The notes below the pieces were generated by a model that was not told the DNA's origin, did not search any database, and saw only the letters and a program-made list of their open reading frames with translations. This document shows, piece by piece, positions 48,600-60,851 of a DNA stretch of 64,000 nucleotides. The stretch is from positions 124,001 through 188,000 of the forward strand of contig JAVXUO010001992.1 in assembly GCA_033065855.1 (NCBI GenBank), read 5' to 3'. The translations under genes and the position numbers were made by a program. This stretch comes from Escallonia rubra. Lineage: Eukaryota; Streptophyta; Magnoliopsida; Escalloniales; Escalloniaceae. The first letter of the stretch is position 1; each line of letters opens with the position of its first letter.

Positions 48600-49570
48600 G
48601 GATAAATAAGAAAAAAAATCTAGTAAGATGCTAACTACACAATCTCAAACAATCATAGAGCAATAAGTAATGAGTTTGAGTTAGAGAAACTTAACAAGAA
48701 CATTTAAATGGTTCGGCTTGAACTACCTTCAAGCCTACATCCATCTCTTCAAAAAAGTCTCTTGCAAGAACAGTAGAATCGACTAGTAACAATCTTCTTC
48801 CAAGTCAAGATTAAAACCCTTTCAAACATTTGATGATATCCCCACACCTAGTACAAGCATTGAACCCACAAAGCTTACTCAAGACTTGGCAAACCCAGGT
48901 AGTGATCGCAAGTTTTTTACAAAGATCAATTGTATACAAACTTAAAAGGAAATAAGTACAAATAAAGTTCTAGTACAATATAGAGATGATGACTTAAAGA
49001 ATGCTCATTTCTCAACTAAAGATTTGATCATAAAGATGTTCTCTTTAATGATCTAATATCATGAAGATGAAGAGAGAAAAGTTTAATTTATGAGCCTTGA
49101 TGATGTTTCTCTAATGAATAGAGGGTTAGAATGTTGTTCCCATGGTGTATGATAAAGCCCCAAATCATTTATATAGGGATGATATGATCACATAGCTTTT
49201 ATAAGCAATAATGCATTCGACTGTATTCCTCCGAACCGGTCGATAGGGTGTTTTCCTCCAAAATAGCCATTGGAACTGAGTTCCAATAGTGCAGTCGATT
49301 GTATGTAAATGCAGTCGATTGTATTACCTTACTGTTTTAAAATGCAGACAATTGTGTTGGTCGACTATCTTGCAAAGCCCCCTTTCTTATTTTAGGCATA
49401 ACGTTCTCTAGAACAATCGGATTGTGGCGCTATTTTTTGTGTTGGAAACCTAATGATAGGTTTATCGAGCTATAAAAATATTATCTCCAAAAATATTTTC
49501 GATAAAAATCTTAGTTAGCTATAAAGTTCACTAATTTTCATAAAACACGATTGTATGACAGGTTATGAAC
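48600..49570. mobile_element. retrotransposon LTR-like remnant
   Basis: Contains 'tggttcggcttgaactacc' followed by 'ttcaagcctacatcc', resembling the conserved 'acgtggttcgg...cctacgtcca' block of many plant LTR retrotransposons, and repeated 'gcagtcgattgta' motifs near 49300. Near 49575 'cacgtgcaatgcac' resembles a Helitron hairpin, but no proper end follows. Boundaries unresolved. Confidence 0.3.
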
Positions 49571-49899
49571 CCACGTGCAATGCACAAGGTGTCCTAAGAT
49601 CATTTTAGGCCGTAGTCATGAATTCTAAGTATCAAATCAAGACTACTTACATAATAGTAAAGATTAAACACAGTCGAAAGCAACTTAGATTATGTATTCT
49701 TTGTTGCTCTTTGACATTTGACTTTTGAAGCTTTCTTAACATCTCTACTATAGCTTTAAGCTTTTTTGACTTTAATCCATATATCTAACTTCTCAAATAT
49801 GTCTTCATGAGTGTTCTATATACCTACTAAGAATCCACTAAAACATATCAATGTTTTGTTATTATCAAAATAATATGTAAGCCTGAGTTATCCAACCAT

Positions 49900-52450
49900 A
49901 GGACCATAGGGCTAAACATAAGTATGTATGTATATACATACACATGCACACACACATATATTTTTTTTTTGTGTACGTGTGTGTGGCACATCCCTCGAAA
50001 AAATTCCTAGAAGGTTTAGGAATCGCCATCTTATTCGATTGATGAAAAGAACATAAGAAAAACTCTAAAGACTCTCAAGTGTCCAATAAGGACGAATAGT
50101 TTGTCGAAACCTAGAGAGGGGTCCGAGGACTAAGTTACGCAACAAAAAGGGGTTAGGCACCCGCCACGCCCTTTCGGTCTCTACCTCGTTTTTAATGATT
50201 TTTGGCCTAGAGAACAAGTAGCATACAAAATACAATAAGACTCACCCTAAGTTAACTTTTATAATTTTGGCTTGAACTCGACAACAAGCGTCAAGTAGCC
50301 TACGTATCCGATCGAACTAATCGGAATCAAACCGTCGTAGTTTGACTCTGGTCCTACAGAAAGTAATCTATATTTTGGGACTTAGACTTAGACCCAAAAA
50401 TGTAAAAGACTCTTTTTGTTATTTTTGAATTGAAATATGACTACGAGAATGGGAGACAATCTAGATCATTATTATCTAAGATAATCTAAAAAACTGTAAA
50501 TGTACCTCGAGAAAGATCTGGCTTAGAAGACTTCGGAACTCTAATCTTGAATTCGTGATGTATGTGACTTGTGTAAATAGAAGTGAAATAAGAAGTGCTA
50601 AATTTCCCTTAAAGATGATCTACCACTTCTATGAAAGAAATGATATAAAAGCTCTAGGGAGAAAAAGCCCTATTCATAATGGTCTGGGATGCCAGAAATG
50701 GTAAAGATGACCATATCAATCTTTCATTTGAAGATAAGATAAAATATTTGATAAAAATTACAGAATGACAGAAGTCAACTAACCGACCAGTTAATCGAAA
50801 ATCGACCAGTTCATCCCATATTTTAAAAATATTTTTTCCTAAATTTCGAGACATTATCTATCCGTAATTCGGTAATTATCTATGATTTGTTAGAAGAGAT
50901 GTACCGAATTTGAAAATTATCTTCATACCTCATATAAATTAAGGATTAATAACATGTATCAAGGATAAATCACAAGATATTTCCAAGTCATCAAATCAAT
51001 TACAATATCTTGATCTTAACTTAGGTTAAACTCTAACTAACTAGACTAGTTATCTAATGGACTGGCCCTAATTGATTTGCGCTTAACTGATTGAACTGGA
51101 CTGGCAAACAAACTATTGGACTAGACTTACTAAGCTGAAGTAATAAATAAGACCTATCATTTATTATCAGGTTTGCACTCAACATTAAATAATAAACTTT
51201 ATTTATCAATAAATCCCAACATGAAGTAATAGAGATACAATAAAACTACAAAAATGTGGTGTCAATTGAGCCCCTCGGCCAGGGAGCTCACGTGCTAGCA
51301 AACATCACCATAAAACAACACATTTTTGTAGTAAGGAATACATAAAAGACCACATGACTCAAAGACTCGCATAAATATGAGGTCAAACCTTCACAAGGCT
51401 TCCTACGTATCCCTAGAAAGGAATCAAACCAATGTTAGTTCGAAAAAGAGGTGTCATTCAAAGTCAGAGCCAACAACGCGTAAAAATGGATGGACATTTA
51501 GGCACATGAAAAAGACTTATGTGTGCAAATTGCAGCCATCAATGCTCAATAGCGATTGGACGCTTCATATGTAGAAGTCGAAGCCAATAACGCGTAAAAG
51601 CAGATGGATGCTTTAGCACACACAGAAAAAACTCATGTTCAAAAATTGGAGCCAACAACGTTTGGAAGTGGTTGGATGCTTTGATGCCAAGGGAAAAGTA
51701 CATGTAAAGAGGGCGCATAGGAATTCATGTGGATACGCCAACTAAGTGAAACTGGACTGAGAATAAAATTGGGATAAAAATGTATGTCATCCTCATATCG
51801 ACCTAGACTGAGAGTTTCTACCCTTTAACGATAGACAGTGACTGGGAATAGAAAAAAGATTGCACTAACTTTCACGTACTAACTTGGACGGAGAATATAA
51901 TACCCTCGAACTGGATTTGGATGGAGAAAACGGGAAATGACCTACACGTATTAACCTGAATTGAGGGTTACTTACCCTCAGACACAGACTTGGGCTGGGA
52001 AATGGCTGCATCCTATGGAGGTTGCCTACATACCCTCATCTGGAAGGGATCAAGCCAAATGTAGTTCGATCTGGATTTAGAAAAAAAAAACTATACGTGG
52101 CTCTCATGTATAGCCCTGAAGAGAGGGTCGAATACCCTCGGACTCAGAACTGGACCTGGAAAAAGAAAAGATAAGAGCGTAACTGAAAAGTCACAGGAAG
52201 AATCATATCTTATTTTCTTATTATATTATTTTTTAAATTTTCTTCTTGAAGACTAGAGGTAGGAGAAACAATTCTATAGTTTAGACTTAGACGAGACAAA
52301 GACACTGACCCTGAGCATCGAGATAAGGGAATCACATGGAGCCCCTGGACAAAATGCATACCAGACGAATGCTGACAATCAATGAACTGGAGAATGATGG
52401 ATTCTATCACGACTGTCGTGAAAGGAGAATCACTTGAAGCAGATACAACA
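49900..52450 (-). mobile_element. Ty3/gypsy LTR-like remnant related to the one at 1-3.2 kb
   Basis: 50590-50720 aligns by eye with 1-180 ('ataaaagct(c/t)tagggagaaaa', 'ggtctggga(t/c)gccagaaatg', 'ca(t/-)atcaat'). The blocks at 50150 and 51023 match 2080 and 3060. From 51465 to 51700 a degenerate ~60-bp repeat ('agccaacaacgcgtaaaa', 'ggatgctttag') recurs. From 51780 to 52160 phrases like 'taccctcg', 'gactcagaactggacctgg' recur. No open frame encodes a recognisable domain. Confidence 0.45.
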
Positions 52451-52464
52451 TGTGTGCGAGTGAG

Positions 52465-54218
52465 TTAAACATTTGAAGCTGCCAGATGGCTATGCATCTA
52501 ATATATCACGTTGTTGTCACCTTACTGATTGAAGAGTCACGATTGTCATGAATTCATGGAAATATTTATACCAATTGTCTTTCGTGACCTCTTGCCGAAG
52601 CCAATATATGAAGCATTGACTGAACTTAGTCATTTCTTCCGTGATTTGTGCTCAAAGGTGCTCCGAGAGATTAATGTTAAGATTCTTGAGAAAAACATTG
52701 TTGAGACAATATGCAAGCTAGAGAAAATCTTTTCCCCGTCGTTCTTTGATTCGATGGAGCATTTGACCATTCACTTAGCATATGAGGCTAGAGTGGGTGG
52801 AGCTGTGCAGTATCGGTGGATGTATCCATTTGAGTGGTGATGTCACTCATCCATCTTTAAATTATATTTCATACTTGCACACATGAATTGTATACTAAAA
52901 ATGGCTTATTTCTTACATAGGTATATGTTTGACCTTAAGAAAAAGGTGCGTAACAAAGCGCACGTTGAATGTTTAATTGCAGAGGCTTACATCCTTGAGG
53001 AGCTTACCAACTTCTGCTCCCTTTACTAGACTGATGCTGATACAAATATGAATCGGCTTGGTCGCAATGACAATAGTGTTGACATAGAATTCGATGAGCG
53101 TTTTTCCATATTCATGCATCTCAGTCGTGCACTTAGAGCAAGGAGTGGTCGATATTTATCCGAGGAAGAGTATATTGCCGTAACATTGTATGCTCTCATG
53201 AACTGCAATGAAGTTGGACCATTTATAGTGTAAGTAGTTGTGTATATATCTTCCTTCTCATAGTTCAAAAACATAATATAACGACGATGCTATATAACAT
53301 ACAATGAATACGATGAGGAAGTGTTATTAGCAAACTCTGGAATATCAGATGGACAACTTGAAAAAATGCGAAACACCGCGTTCCCTGAGTGGTTCCGAAA
53401 GCGCATAAGTTCTAAAACCACATCTCATTTCTAATATAGTGAGATGGTATATGCGAGTTAATAACTTAATACTTTGTGCAAATTATTTGTTGTTATAGAC
53501 CGCCCAGGATGGAGTTGATGCTCGTCTCAAATTGCTTGTTGTTGGCCCTAGTAGATTAGTTTCGTGTTATAAAGGGTACATTGTCAACGGGTTTAGGTTT
53601 AACACGATGTAAGTTGACCTTAGTAAACAAACCCAAAACAATGGAGTTTAGTCAAAGGTGGCTGTTATAATGATAGTGACCGTGATTTTTATGGGCAGTT
53701 GGAGGGAGGTTTTTGAACTAGATTATTATGGCAGCGATAATCGATTGGTAATGTTCAAGTACAGATGGTTTGACGTTACAGATGGTATCCGAGTTAGTCG
53801 ACATGGGATTGTAGACGTTAATATGAGGTCAAGGTTCGGATCATACGAACGATTTGTATTTGCAGCTCAAGCAACGAAGGTTTTCTATGCAAAGGGTGTG
53901 ATAAGGAAGGACCCAAATTGGCATACTGTTATCAAGACCAAAAGAGGCTTCGTTGATGATGATGTGTTCATTGAGATGTACCAAGAGGATTATGCTCCCA
54001 CAGTGATGCCGCTTCAGGAGGATAACAATCTTGTTGATGAGCCTCTTTACGATTTAGGCCATGCTGGAGAAGAGGTCGATGTTGAAGCCCTCCGTGATGA
54101 TGATGATGATGATTCCGAGGAAGAAGTTAAAGAAGAAGATGATGATGATGAAGATGAAGGGGATGAAGATGACGATGAGGAAGAAGACATTTCGTTGTCT
54201 ATTAGTGATAGTGATTGA
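52465..54218 (+). pseudogene. CACTA transposase TNP2-like, C-terminal part, broken
   Basis: The sequence shows LKLPDGYASNISRCCHLTD (52470 on), a frameshift, then KSHDCHEFMEIF...LPKPIYEALTELSHFFRDLC...YEARVGGAVQYRWMYP, the DUF4218 block. An exon at 52920-53030 (YMFDLKKKVRNKAHVECLIA) follows a GT-AG intron and ends in a premature TAG. 53048-53233 gives RARSGRYLSEEEYIAVTLYA. At 53500-53610 LVVGPSRLVSCYKGYIVNGF follows. Then 53658-54218 carries the DUF4216 block (WREVFELDYYG, VMFKYRWFDV, RFVFAAQATKVFY) and a long Asp/Glu tail. The N-terminal transposase half is missing, cut off by the gypsy-like remnant upstream. Confidence 0.85.
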
Positions 54219-54439
54219 CTGTGTAAAGCAAAAAAAATCTTATCAATTTACTTTTGCATTTGTGGTTTTTATTGTTTAAATTGAATTGTCTATTATTGAT
54301 GATGGTTGACTATTTAAATTGAGTTGTCTTTTGCACTCGGTCGTGCCACGTTGTTATTAATTAGCTTTTGCACTTAAGTCTTTTATTATTCAAGCGAACT
54401 ATATTGTTATCAATTAACTTTTGCACTCAAGTCTTTTTG

Positions 54440-56298
54440 TAGATATGTCGAGATCCAGTACATCCTGAGGTCATGGAGGCGGGCGCCGCAGACCTGCTTC
54501 GGCACAGTCAGCCCCCCTCCCCAGGATTGATGACTCGACTACTAATGAGCAGCTAATATCGTCAGTAGCTTCGGTACATGGTGAGACAATATTAGTTTCG
54601 TGTCGAATTGAAACATATTTGTTGCAAAATATATAATGTCTTCCTTTTCATCATTTGTAACTTCTAGTGCATCTGTACCTAGAGGTATCACATGCGAGAT
54701 ACCTCTTCCAGCCACCCCGGAGCAGAGGATTACTGCTCATGTCCACAACAATTAGTATGTTTTCAATTTTCAAAGCTCAATTTCTAGCATCTTTTAGCGC
54801 ACCTATAAAACTTAATACTTTGTTATATAGGGATTGATGTATCTAGCTTCTAGTGCATTTGTATCACATGTGGGATACCTCTTCCAGCCACCCCGAAGCA
54901 GAGGATTACTGCTCATGTCCACAACAATTAGTATGTTTTCAATTTTAAAAGCTCAATTTCTACCATCTTTTAGCGCACATATCAAACTTAATACTTTGTT
55001 ATATTGGGATTAACGTATCTCTTGTGCTTTCTTGTAATTGGCTTTGTTGAAGATTGTGTTAGGACCAAAATCAGTCTTACTATTAAGGCCCACCTCCCAC
55101 GCCCTTATCTGACGTGGAAGCGTGGACCGAACCAGATAAGGAACTTGTCTGGAGGAAGTTCCTGGTAAGGATTGTCTATTTTTCATTGCTTTATTTGGGT
55201 TTAGAAGTACATTATTGCTGAAATTTTCTTGCTAATTGTGTTTGAAATTGTGTTGAATTATGTTCATGATTACTTCAAATTCGAGTCCGACAGAGACCAA
55301 GAAAATGACAAGAAATAGATGCTCAATGCAAGGAGGCAATCACTAGCTCGGGCGGGTGCGACAAATATTTCTATGGCCATGGACTACAACCCCGAGTACT
55401 TCTCATAAGCCATGTGGGGACAGCTGGTGGATCATTGGTGTACAGCTGAATGGGCTAAGCTTAGTGAGCGAGGCAAGGATAGGGCGAGTAGTGAGAAGAA
55501 GATGAAGCATAGTGCTAGATCACGTCCATATGCTGTGCACAATCTGAAGCTAAGCGAAGACGACCTTGAAAAAAGGCCCCCTTACGATGCTCCAAGGCTT
55601 TGAGGTCACAAAAAAGAAAAAGAAATTGGAAGTGGGTTTCTGAGAGCGCAGAGTAGTTTACGGTGAGCACACAACTATTCTTCACTTTTGCATTCCTATT
55701 GTATCCTTATTGGTTGCGCCCAGTTGCATTCCTATAACATTTATTACTTTCTTATACATAGTGCATATAAAGAAAAAGTTCAGGCCTACTCCCAGGTAGA
55801 CGGTAGCCAAGCAATGGACGAGGTCTCTTTATGGTCAGAAGCTACAGGGGTCCTAAGAAGGATCGTATGCTCGGCCACCCTCGTCAATCCGCATGTTCGT
55901 TGCTAGGCAGACATCAGTCATCAGGGACGACCAGTTGTAGCGGTTCTCAGGTTGAACTGATGGATAAAGAGCGCGTAGACAAACTTGTTGAAGAAAAAAT
56001 TGCGATGATGATCCAACAAGGTTTTATTATGCCCGGAGCCAGACATCAGGTAATACCAATTTTCTTAAGTAGTTATGTATTGTGGTCATTTAATATGTGA
56101 TCTTAATTTGTATATATTATGTTGAATCATTTGTATGGCTTCATGCAGAGCGGTATTGTGCCAAGTACCGGTGATTCTCAGGGCGGTGAGAACATTGTTG
56201 GATCGAACGTGCCTTCAACAAGGGATGAAGAAGATGATGATGACGGGGTTGGTGGGTCTGCCGGCTCGTATATTTTTGGGGTCTTATGTATTGATTGA
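54440..56298 (+). pseudogene. TNPA-like (En/Spm, Transposase_24) gene of the CACTA element, broken
   Basis: Exon-like pieces in order: RRPASAQSAPLPRIDDSTTN near 54490; a stop-interrupted MDYNPEYFS then MWGQLVDHWCTAEWAKLSER (55412 on), matching the W-x-x-L-V-x-x-W block of plant En/Spm-type proteins; AYKEKVQAYSQVDGSQAMDE with MDEVSLWSEATG (55760 on); and MDKERVDKLVEEKIAMMIQQ, a coiled-coil-like end (55960 on), finishing FGVLCID at 56298. At least two in-frame stops. Follows the TNP2-like pseudogene on the same strand, as in CACTA elements. Confidence 0.65.
54661..55022 (+). repeat. 186-bp tandem duplication inside the TNPA-like pseudogene
   Basis: 'cttctagtgcat' begins at 54661 and again at 54847. 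The two copies share 'agatacctcttccagccacccc' type text and 'ttaatactttgttata', differing by a few substitutions and a ~10-bp deletion. Confidence 0.88.
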
Positions 56299-56606
56299 GT
56301 TGTGTAGCTCATGAACATATACTTGACTCATTTTTTTTTAATTTTGGTTGAAGACTGTGTATGTACCTGAGAGTTGACGTTTTTCTTTGTCACATTGACG
56401 TTATTTTAATGGCCTAAGTTTATAGTTTGATGATGTAAAGCTTGATGTGCTTGGTTTGGGTTTGACATATTGAAATGAATGTGGGACTTGTTTTTGGATG
56501 TGTAGAGTAGATAGGTTTTGGACAAGTTGTTGGAATGAATGCGGGACATGGGGTTGAATTGGTTTTTGAATGAATGCGTTGAAAGGTTGAATTGGTTTTG
56601 GACAAA

Positions 56607-58405
56607 TCTAATTATATATATATGAAAGCCGAAGCTGAGAGAATGTTGACACGTCACTGCCTACGTGGACATTCTCTTATTTTGCCACGTGGACTATCTC
56701 TCTTTAAGGCACCTTCATATTTATCATTTTTCTCTCCAAGAATTATGTTCACACACACTCTCTCTCTCTCTCTCTTCAAAACCGTTTCTCTTTATCTCAC
56801 AATTTCATTCACACTCTTTCTCTTTATCTCTAATCCAGAAAATTCCCTATATATCTCCTCCATCACCCACGTTGGCTGTCTTTCTCCTGAAATCTTGCAT
56901 CTTTCCCAATCTTTTATGTGTCAGCCATTATCTTTTACCTAAAATTGAAAAACATGATAACTTAAAATCCTCCTCAATTATCTCAATTACAAATTCATGA
57001 TTGCCGCCTCATCCTGAGATTTTTCAATCTCTTCCAGTGTAAAAGTTCTGTATACACATATCTCGTCGTACAATTTTTCCACTCTCCTTCAATATATGTT
57101 CCTTGCTTACACATCTTCTTCACAAACAGCACCAACAAAAAGGGAAAGGAAAAAAAAAAAAAGCCTTCGTGTTGCAATTTACATTGGTGAGTAAATCAAA
57201 TATTCAATTTTTTATGTCCTTTCTTTGTTGCTTGGATGCTTAACTGATTCTTTTTTTTTTTTTTTAGAATATAGAGCAGCTATGAAAGGGTAAAGGTTCA
57301 ATTTTTTTCAGTTGAAACTCACCTGTGAGTTTATTCCTCTTTTTTCTATTTGTCTTTATGTTCAATTGCTTCTTCTTGGCAAATAAATGATGGTCTATTG
57401 GTTGTTTGATTTTACTATTACAATATGAATAGTTTATCCTTTGCGCTGCAATTAACATTTGTAAGTAAATTAAATATTCAATTTTTTATGTTCTTTCTTT
57501 GTTGTTTAGATGTTTAACTGTTTCGGTTTTCTTATTTTTTCCCAGGATATAGAGAAGTTATGTACATGGTAAAGGTTAAAAAAAAAATCAGTTGAAACTC
57601 ACCTGTGAGTTTATTCCTCTTTTTTCTATTTGTCTTTATGTTCAATTGCTTCTTTTTGGGAAATAAAGAATAGTTTATTGGTTGTTTCATTTTACTATTA
57701 CAGTATGAATGAATAATTTGTCTTTTGTCTTTTCATTTTGTAAATTTGAGTGCCAGGTTCAGTATTTTTTCCCACAAGCTGGACTGGGCGCGTGACATGC
57801 TTCATGGTCGACATGCCTTATCGTAGCCGAGCGTTTCAATGTTGGAGTTTGGAAGCTAATATTGCTATTACAAAAAAGGTCAATGATGACTTTTAGTGAC
57901 AATGGTCTAGGGTAGAGAATTTTTAACGACCTTTGGTTCCTCTCGGTGCTGCTCTTTATTAGTTAATAAATTGTTACCTTTTTTTTTTGTATGCCCATAG
58001 GTTTTTTTTGGCTCTTTCCTCCTTTTTTTTTTAAGTTTTTCTAATTCACCAGAGTCATTTACTTGCTCTTGCTCCTTATACTGTATGGCATTAGTTTTTT
58101 GTTCTACATATGATGTTTGCATTACTTTGGTGTTCAATTCTTTGAATACTATATGTTTCCAAATTTAATTCTAATCATCATACCAGCAAATTTATCGTAA
58201 TTTACTTTGGTGTTCAACCCTCTGAATATTACATGTTTTCAAATTTAATTTCAATTTATCATACTAGCAAATTTATCATAGTACATTCTCTTTTTTCAAG
58301 TTTAGCTCTTTAGTTTCCTATAATATAAAAGAAAGTTTTGTACAAAAGTCGTAGTAATATTAGTCAGTAACACTTCCCGTGTGCAACGCACGGGATCAAA
58401 GCTAG
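56607..58405 (+). mobile_element. nonautonomous Helitron inside the CACTA element
   Basis: The 5' end is TCTAATTATATATATATGAA (56607). The 3' end is hairpin CCCGTG-TGCAA-CGCACGGG, then ATCAAAG and CTAG (58402-58405). Host A precedes and host T follows. The flanks are continuous copies of the host repeat (ttgaattggttttggacaaa | ttgaattggtttatggacag), which proves the insertion point. 1799 bp, no coding. Two similar ~230-bp blocks (57180-57420 and 57460-57700) lie inside. Confidence 0.85.
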
Positions 58406-58582
58406 TTGAATTGGTTTATGGACAGGTTGTTGAATTGGTTTTGGACAGGTTGAATTGGCTTTAGGACAGGTTGTGAATTAGTTTTGGACAGGTTAAATTG
58501 GCTTTGGGACATGTTGTTGAATTGGTTTTGGACATGTTGAATTGGCTTTGGGACAGGTTGTTGAATTGGTTTTGGACAGGAG
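58406..58582. repeat. ~45-bp tandem repeat of the CACTA element
   Basis: Copies of 'ttgaattggttttggacagg' alternating with 'ttgaattggctttgggacagg' type units. The array also runs left of the Helitron (56510-56606), so it was one array before the insertion. Confidence 0.85.
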
Positions 58583-58616
58583 ATCAAAACAGACCTAATT
58601 TTTCAAGGCATAACCC

Positions 58617-58980
58617 AGGTTTAGCAATCGCACATCGCGGTCGTTAACTGAAAACGGTGGTCGCTAAACAAAAACATTTTAAAATTTTTAAAAAATTAGC
58701 GACCGCGATTTGCGGTCGCTAAATTATACACAGCGGTCGCTAAACAAAATAAATTTAAAATTAAAAAAAAAATCAGCGACCCCAATATCGGTCGCCAAAT
58801 TAGAAAAAGCGGTCGTTAAATAGAAAATAATTAAAATTTTAAAAAATATTTAGCGACCGCGGGGGCAGTCACTAAATGTGGTCAACACGATCGCTAATTT
58901 TAGCGACCAATTATTAAATTCGGTCGCTAAAGTTTAGTGACATGATCTCTAGCGACCGCCGGTTGCGGTCGCTAAAGGTG
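58617..58980. repeat. CACTA subterminal repeats
   Basis: The motif 'gcggtcgctaaa' and its inverse 'tttagcgaccgc' occur repeatedly, often as head-to-head pairs such as 'agcgaccgcgatttgcggtcgct' type palindromes. Density is highest next to the terminus. Confidence 0.9.
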
Positions 58981-58995
58981 CAGTTTCTTGTAGTG

Positions 58996-59595
58996 GAATT
59001 ACACAACAGTGTTTGTTTTGAGAAGACATAGAATCAATGCAATACCTAAGGTTTGCTAAACTATTACCGTCATAAATACTAAGACAAAAAAAAAGCAAAA
59101 ATAGCCAAAGTTAACCATCAAATGAATGATTGCCAAATTCTTGTATGGAACGAAAAATCGTCAACTTTCATGGATTTAGTTTAAGGACGCAGAAAATCAA
59201 GAAACACTCTAAAGATTCTTGTTATAATTTAATTCACTCCATTTATAGTTGCAAGGAAGAAGTTCCATCAAGAGTCTTGTTTTGCCTTTTTAGACAAAAG
59301 GTTTATGTGGACAAAAAAGATGAAACTTCTTTGAAAATTTGTAAAGACAACTAAAAATCCTCAGAGCACGACTGTCTGATGTTGTATCAAGAGGTCCAAA
59401 ACTATATCAACGTAAATTAGCAACAAAAATTTACCCACTTTGTTGCCGTTTATCCTAAATATTTGTCATTACATGCCACATATGATAACTCAAGGTCAGT
59501 CAAATCGATAACACTTTAAACCAATAAAAGAACTATAGAGATGCCATAATACTAACAAAACTAACCACATACAAAGTTACATGCTTCGGCCTATA
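58996..59595. other. intergenic, no gene seen
   Basis: AT-rich sequence beyond the CACTA right end. One open frame at 59130-59354 has no recognisable motif. Confidence 0.4.
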
Positions 59596-60830
59596 TATAG
59601 ACTAGGTAGTCGATCTTAATTTGTCTCTCCCTAAATCCCTTTCTCTATCCCACAAACTATCTCAAAATTTTGCCGCCAATGTTGGTTTCCATCGATGGAT
59701 GGTGGTGTGTTTGCTTTTTAGGGTTTGTTTTGGCTTTCTTTTCACCTCAATGGGTTCCTCGTTTGATAGCTTGGCGATGCTACCTAGAATTTATCATGGC
59801 TCGGTAGTAGGCATGGAAAGTCGAGCTGCGATCCGCCAATCACAGGTGTCAGGGTTGTTTGCAATGTGGGTAAGTGGTTCAAGTATGGTTGGTGGGCGTG
59901 GCTGCAACAGTTGGTTGTGATTTGGGTGGTTGGTGTGTTTCTTGTCGGTGGTTATTCTGGGTGCGGCATCAGCTATGGCAGTAGCAGAGATGGAGGCAAA
60001 TTTGAAGGTGGCAGAAACAATGTCGGTAGAGGCGAAGACAAAAGCGGAGAAGGCAACCGTTGCAAAGGCACCAGTGGTGAATGGGGCAGTGGCCTTTGAA
60101 TGTTATTGTGTTCTTGGTCACGTCGTCCAAAAAGGGTGTTGTTTCAAGCTAGGTTTTAGTCCTTCCTCGTCCCCCTAGCTCCGTGCCCTCTTTGGTTTCG
60201 TTTGGATATGTGCTTAGTTTGGTATTTAGGAGGCGGTGTTTTTAGGCTAGGGCTTTGTCATCCCCCCTGCACCTTAGCTAGGTGTTTGTGATAGGTTGTT
60301 TGAGTTTATCTGATGGATGTGGTCTCGGTGGTGGCGGCCTCAGGTGTTAGGTGTTAGGCGAGTTTTCGTTGTTTCATATAGAGGCATGGTTAGGTAAAGT
60401 GACATCTGTTTATTGGTGTTGAATGGGTGTTCATGTGGTGGAGCTCTTTGCTATAAGTGGTGGTATGGTGGTGATATGGGTGGATGACACTAGTTTGGGT
60501 AGATACGACAAGTTTGACGGTGGTGCGTGGTGGTTATGTGCTCCATAATTTAGCTAATGGCGATGATTCGTTTTTGGAGGGTGTCTTCTTGTCAAGGTCA
60601 TTAGAGGCTTGCAATTTGAGTGTTTATGTCTTTTTGTTTGTTTCGTTTTTTAAGTTGTAGGTTTCTTATTTAATCCCTATGGGTCCAAGGTGTTGGGCCT
60701 TCAATTATTATTTATATTTTTCTTTTCTTTTTGCTTTTTCTTTTGGTTTACTGTAATCAATCCTTGAGGGCAGAAATGTTGGCCTCGTCTATGATCTTAT
60801 GTAATATTTCTTATATTGTCGCAAAAAAAG
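59596..60830 (+). mobile_element. probable retroposed insertion (LINE-type 3' end) with imperfect target duplications
   Basis: The 3' end reads 'cttatgtaatatttcttata' then 'ttgtcgcaaaaaaag', like the short A-rich tails of plant L1 LINEs. The 21-bp flanks 59575-59595 (agttacatgcttcggcctata) and 60831-60851 (agttataaacttcggcccata) agree at 17 positions. No reverse transcriptase frame lies inside, so it is either a 5'-truncated LINE or another retroposed RNA. The Gly/Val-rich open frames at 59620-60178 have no recognisable domain. Confidence 0.45.
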
Positions 60831-60851
60831 AGTTATAAACTTCGGCCCATA

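Larger units (their letters stand above)
52465..58995 (+). mobile_element. CACTA (En/Spm) transposon, left end lost, right end intact
   Basis: The right terminus reads ...GTGCAGTTTCTTGTAGTG (to 58995), the inverse of CACTACAAGAAACTGCAC, the CACTA-family terminal repeat. The subterminal zone 58617-58980 has about fifteen copies of 'gcggtcgctaaa' in both orientations, typical binding sites for the TNPA protein. TNP2-like and TNPA-like pseudogenes lie inside. I found no matching left terminus in the window. A Helitron splits the 3' part. Confidence 0.85.

Noticed and set aside
59621-60178. Gly/Val-rich gene
   Set aside because: Open frames overlap without splice logic or domain and lie within the retroposed segment.
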